The notes below the pieces were generated by a model. The model was not told where the DNA came from. It saw nothing but the letters and a program-made list of their open reading frames with translations, and made no database searches. Positions 61,487 through 64,000 of a stretch of DNA of 64,000 bases are shown in pieces. Numbering within the stretch: the first letter of the stretch is position 1; each line of letters starts with the position of its first letter. The translations under genes were made by a program, and so were the position numbers. The DNA is from Hwanghaeella sp965227365 (lineage in GTDB: Bacteria; Pseudomonadota; Alphaproteobacteria; UBA8366; Aestuariispiraceae): NCBI RefSeq assembly GCF_965227365.1, contig NZ_OZ245754.1, forward strand, positions 2,604,001 to 2,668,000, written 5' to 3'.

Positions 61487-63905
61487 CTCCACGCTTCCCG
61501 CCCAGGCTTCCGTCGTCGTGATCGGCGGCGGCGTCATGGGCTGTTCGACGCTGTATCATCTCGCCAAGGCGGGCATCACCGATGCCGTCCTGATCGAACG
61601 CAACCAGCTGACATCCGGTACCACCTGGCACTCCGCCGCCCAGGTCCGTGCCCTGCGGTCCAGCCGCAACATGACCGAGTTGATCCGCTACTCGGTCGTG
61701 CTCTATGCCGCGCTGGAAGAGGAAACCGGACAGGCCACCGGCTGGATTAACAAAGGGTCACTTTCCATCGCCACCTCGCCGGACCGGATGATCCATATCG
61801 AAAGACAGGCGGCGCTGGCGCGGCTCTACGGCGTGCGCGCGGAAACCGTCACCGCCGGCGCGGCCAAGGAAATCTGGCCGCTGATGAACGCGGAGGACGT
61901 GCTCGGCGCGGTCTGGTCGCCGGATGATGGACGGGTCAGCCCTTCGGATCTCTGCGCCGCCCTGATCAAGGGCGCCAAGGCCCGCGGCGCGCGGGTGTTC
62001 GAGGAAACGGCGGTTACCGGCATCACGGTCGAAGCAAACCGCGTCAAAGGATTGGAGACCTCGCGGGGCGCGATCCGCACCGATGCCGTCGCCCTGTGCA
62101 CCGGCCTGTGGAGCCGTGAAGCGGGCGCCATGGCCGGCGCGGATATCCCCGTTTATCCCTGCGAGCATTTCTATCTGCTGACCAAGCCGGTCGAGGGCAT
62201 CGAGGGCAACATGCCCACGCTGTCGGATCATGATTCCCATCTTTATATCCGCGACGATTCCGGCGGCTTGCTGGTCGGCTGTTTCGAACCGATGGGAAAA
62301 CCGATCGCGCCGGGCGTGCTGGGCGAAAATTTCGCCTTCCAGCTGCTGCCCGAGGATTGGGACCATTTCGAGCCGATGATGCTGAACGCCCTGCACCGTT
62401 TGCCGCCGCTGGAAACGGCGGAGGTGAAGACCCTTCTGAACGGACCGGAAAGCTTCACGCCGGACGGCACCTTCCTGCTCGGCCGGGCGGCGGAGACCGA
62501 CGGCCTCTTTCTGGGCTGCGGCATGAACTCGGTCGGCGTCGCGACCGGCGGCGGGGCCGGCATGGCGCTCGCCCATTGCATCGCCGAGGGCCACATGCCG
62601 ATGGACCTTCACGAGGTCGACCCGGCGCGTTTCCCGGGCTGCTGGAACGACGCGGCGGCCCTGGCGCAGCGTGCGCCGGAAGTCCTGGGCAAGCATTACG
62701 AGATCACCTATCCGGCGCGGCAATGGTCGACCGCCCGGCACCTGCGGCAAATGCCGCTCGATCAGGCATGGCGCGAGGCAAACGCCCATTTCGGCCAGGT
62801 CTTCGGCTGGGAACGGCCGCTATATTTCGGCAAGACGGCGGAACCGAAACCCGGTTTCGAAAAGCCGGACTGGTTCGCCAAGGTGGGCGAGGAAGTCCGC
62901 GCCGCTCATGAAGGCGCCGCGGTTTTCGACCAATCCACCCTCGGCAAGATCGCGATCACCGGACCGGACGCGGAACGCTTCCTGGACCGCCTCTGTACCA
63001 ACGATGCCGCGAAGCCGCCCGGCGCCGTCTCGTTCACCCTGCTGCTGAACGAGGATGGCGGGATCGAGGAGGATGCGACGCTGCTGCGCCTGAATGACGA
63101 GCATTACCGGCTGTCGGTCGGAACCGGCGCGGTGAAACGGGTGATGGCCCATCTTCGGCGCGGCCTGGAAGGGTCGGACAGGGTCTCGCTGCGGGACGTG
63201 ACGGAAGATTTCGCGACCCTCGCCCTGGCCGGACCGGAGGCCCGCGCCATCGCCGCTCAATTCGGTGCGGAGGATCTGATCACGCTGCCCTATTTCCGTC
63301 ACCGGGCGCTGGAGATCGGCGGCATCTCGGTCGAAGCCGCCCGGCTTTCCTATGTCGGGGAAGCCGGTTGGGACCTGACCTGCGCCGCGAAGGACGCCCC
63401 TGCCCTGTTGCGTAAACTCAAGGAAGCCGGGGCGGTGCCGGCGGGCTTTTTCGCGCAGACCGCGATGCGGATCGAAAAACGGTTCCTCGCCTATGGCCAC
63501 GACATGGATACGGATACGGACCCGCTGGTCGCGGGGCTCGGTTTCGCGCTTGCCTGGGATACAGACTTCGTCGGCAAGGACGCGCTGAAAAGACGCAAAG
63601 CGGATCGCGAGACGGCCATCGACCGAGGCGGCGACGGCGTGAAAACCGTTCTCTCCCTGCTGTTCGACGATGCCGATGCCGTCCCCCTCGGACACGAACC
63701 GGTGCTGCTGGACGGCGCCATCGTCGGGCAGACGCATTCCGCCGCCTTCGGCTATCGGGTCGGCAGACCGGTCGCGATTGCGACGCTCGACCGAAACGCG
63801 GCCCGGGCGGAAAAAATCGAAGTCGACATTGCCGGCCGGATCCATGCCGCCAAACCCGTCACCGGGGCCGTTTTCGACCCCAGGGGCACCCGCATGCGGG
63901 GGTGA
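61476..63905 (+). CDS. Dimethylglycine/sarcosine dehydrogenase-family flavoprotein
   Basis: An 809-aa protein with an N-terminal DAO/FAD domain (VVVIGGGVMGCSTLYHLA at about 12-29), the FAO_M linker domain, and a C-terminal GcvT-like tetrahydrofolate-binding region (about 480-800). Such enzymes oxidise N-methyl groups of dimethylglycine, sarcosine or related amines, handing C1 to folate. ATG 61476 is inside the end of rpiR, with AGGA upstream; the frame extends to 61431 without a ribosome-binding site. The N-methylated substrate is not fixed by sequence. Probably regulated by RpiR. Confidence 0.92.
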   Translation: MTDNSTLPAQASVVVIGGGVMGCSTLYHLAKAGITDAVLIERNQLTSGTTWHSAAQVRALRSSRNMTELIRYSVVLYAALEEETGQATGWINKGSLSIATSPDRMIHIERQAALARLYGVRAETVTAGAAKEIWPLMNAEDVLGAVWSPDDGRVSPSDLCAALIKGAKARGARVFEETAVTGITVEANRVKGLETSRGAIRTDAVALCTGLWSREAGAMAGADIPVYPCEHFYLLTKPVEGIEGNMPTLSDHDSHLYIRDDSGGLLVGCFEPMGKPIAPGVLGENFAFQLLPEDWDHFEPMMLNALHRLPPLETAEVKTLLNGPESFTPDGTFLLGRAAETDGLFLGCGMNSVGVATGGGAGMALAHCIAEGHMPMDLHEVDPARFPGCWNDAAALAQRAPEVLGKHYEITYPARQWSTARHLRQMPLDQAWREANAHFGQVFGWERPLYFGKTAEPKPGFEKPDWFAKVGEEVRAAHEGAAVFDQSTLGKIAITGPDAERFLDRLCTNDAAKPPGAVSFTLLLNEDGGIEEDATLLRLNDEHYRLSVGTGAVKRVMAHLRRGLEGSDRVSLRDVTEDFATLALAGPEARAIAAQFGAEDLITLPYFRHRALEIGGISVEAARLSYVGEAGWDLTCAAKDAPALLRKLKEAGAVPAGFFAQTAMRIEKRFLAYGHDMDTDTDPLVAGLGFALAWDTDFVGKDALKRRKADRETAIDRGGDGVKTVLSLLFDDADAVPLGHEPVLLDGAIVGQTHSAAFGYRVGRPVAIATLDRNAARAEKIEVDIAGRIHAAKPVTGAVFDPRGTRMRG

Positions 63906-63911
63906 GCGACC

Positions 63912-64000
63912 TCAGGCGAAATAGCCGCGCGTCCGGTTCGCGAAATACACGAGGGAGAGCATTACCGGCACCTCGACCAGGACACCGACGACCGTCGCCA
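63912..64000 (-). CDS. arsB: ACR3-type arsenite efflux permease, C-terminal fragment cut by the window edge
   Basis: The last 29 or so codons on the minus strand read ATVVGVLVEVPVMLSLVYFA and then NRTRGYFA before the stop codon. This pattern (a last membrane helix followed by NR.RGW-like ending) matches the C-terminus of ACR3-family arsenite exporters as I know them. The body of the gene lies beyond the window, so this stays a partial call. It is convergent with the flavoprotein gene, six bases after its stop. Confidence 0.6.
   Translation of the reverse strand, partial: ATVVGVLVEVPVMLSLVYFANRTRGYFA

Noticed and set aside
1..64000. tRNA, rRNA or CRISPR elements
   Set aside because: No repeat-spacer array or conserved RNA gene sequence was found on reading both strands.

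Overview
The window is high-GC, gene-dense DNA from an alphaproteobacterium, most likely a marine or environmental member of the Rhodospirillales/Thalassobaculales type. The grounds are an rpoH of the alphaproteobacterial kind, a hisZ-purA pair, a serC-serA pair with the alphaproteobacterial form of SerC, an mrpA gene fused to mrpB, FkbM, PAS_5 and DUF2927 proteins. The assignment is inference from gene content; no rRNA, tRNA or CRISPR array was seen.

Layout. 1-17.6 kb is a housekeeping block: the end of an RluA-family pseudouridine synthase, rpoH, a membrane protein plus a catalytically dead protein kinase (pseudokinase), purA-hisZ, a TTC38-like TPR protein, serA-serC, a GNAT acetyltransferase, an FkbM methyltransferase, an SLC13/RCK transporter, a MaoC hydratase, a ParA-type ATPase and the Sua5/TsaC tRNA-modification enzyme. 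17.8-23.8 kb is a complete Mrp Na+/H+ antiporter operon (A/B fusion, C, D, E, F, G) with tight overlaps. 23.9-29.6 kb holds an unrecognised 470-aa protein, an FAD-linked oxidase, an acyl-CoA dehydrogenase and a secreted vWA protein. 29.7-44.5 kb holds a small HTH protein, folP-folK, a large membrane-anchored ankyrin-like protein preceded by a hairpin/terminator pair, a DMT exporter, an outer-membrane beta-barrel, a secreted WD40-caspase protein, a DUF2927 lipoprotein, a 56-aa zinc-ribbon protein, an SDR, a YdcF-like protein, a haloalkane dehalogenase and a dihydroorotase-like amidohydrolase.

44.6-49.6 kb is a compact catabolic cluster: a two-subunit ThDP decarboxylase, an acyl-CoA dehydrogenase homologue and a CaiB-type CoA-transferase in one translationally coupled minus-strand operon, divergent from a LysR regulator with a near-perfect inverted repeat over its start codon. 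49.6-56.2 kb is the accessory part: an AT-rich acyltransferase-3 gene, a PAS_5 protein, an OxyR-like regulator, a tiny ORF with two strong hairpins, a homocysteine S-methyltransferase, then a truncated SDR copy broken at a TGTCACCGTA sequence, an orphan multi-pass membrane protein, and several more copies of the same ATTACGGTGAC-type repeat before an intact SDR paralogue. 57-64 kb is a polar amino-acid type ABC transporter (ATPase, two permeases, binding protein), a divergent RpiR regulator overlapping a dimethylglycine/sarcosine dehydrogenase-like flavoprotein, and the last codons of an ACR3 arsenite exporter.

How the genes work together: the 53-64 kb genes fit uptake and demethylation of a methylated amine or betaine under RpiR control (inference). 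The 45-48.5 kb operon fits conversion of an unidentified 2-oxo acid and CoA-thioester processing under LysR control (inference). The most unusual items are the pseudokinase/membrane-protein pair, the acyl-CoA dehydrogenase homologue lacking the usual catalytic glutamate, the QxH dihydroorotase homologue, the OxyR-like protein without the peroxidatic cysteine, and the repeat-bounded insertion in the SDR copy.
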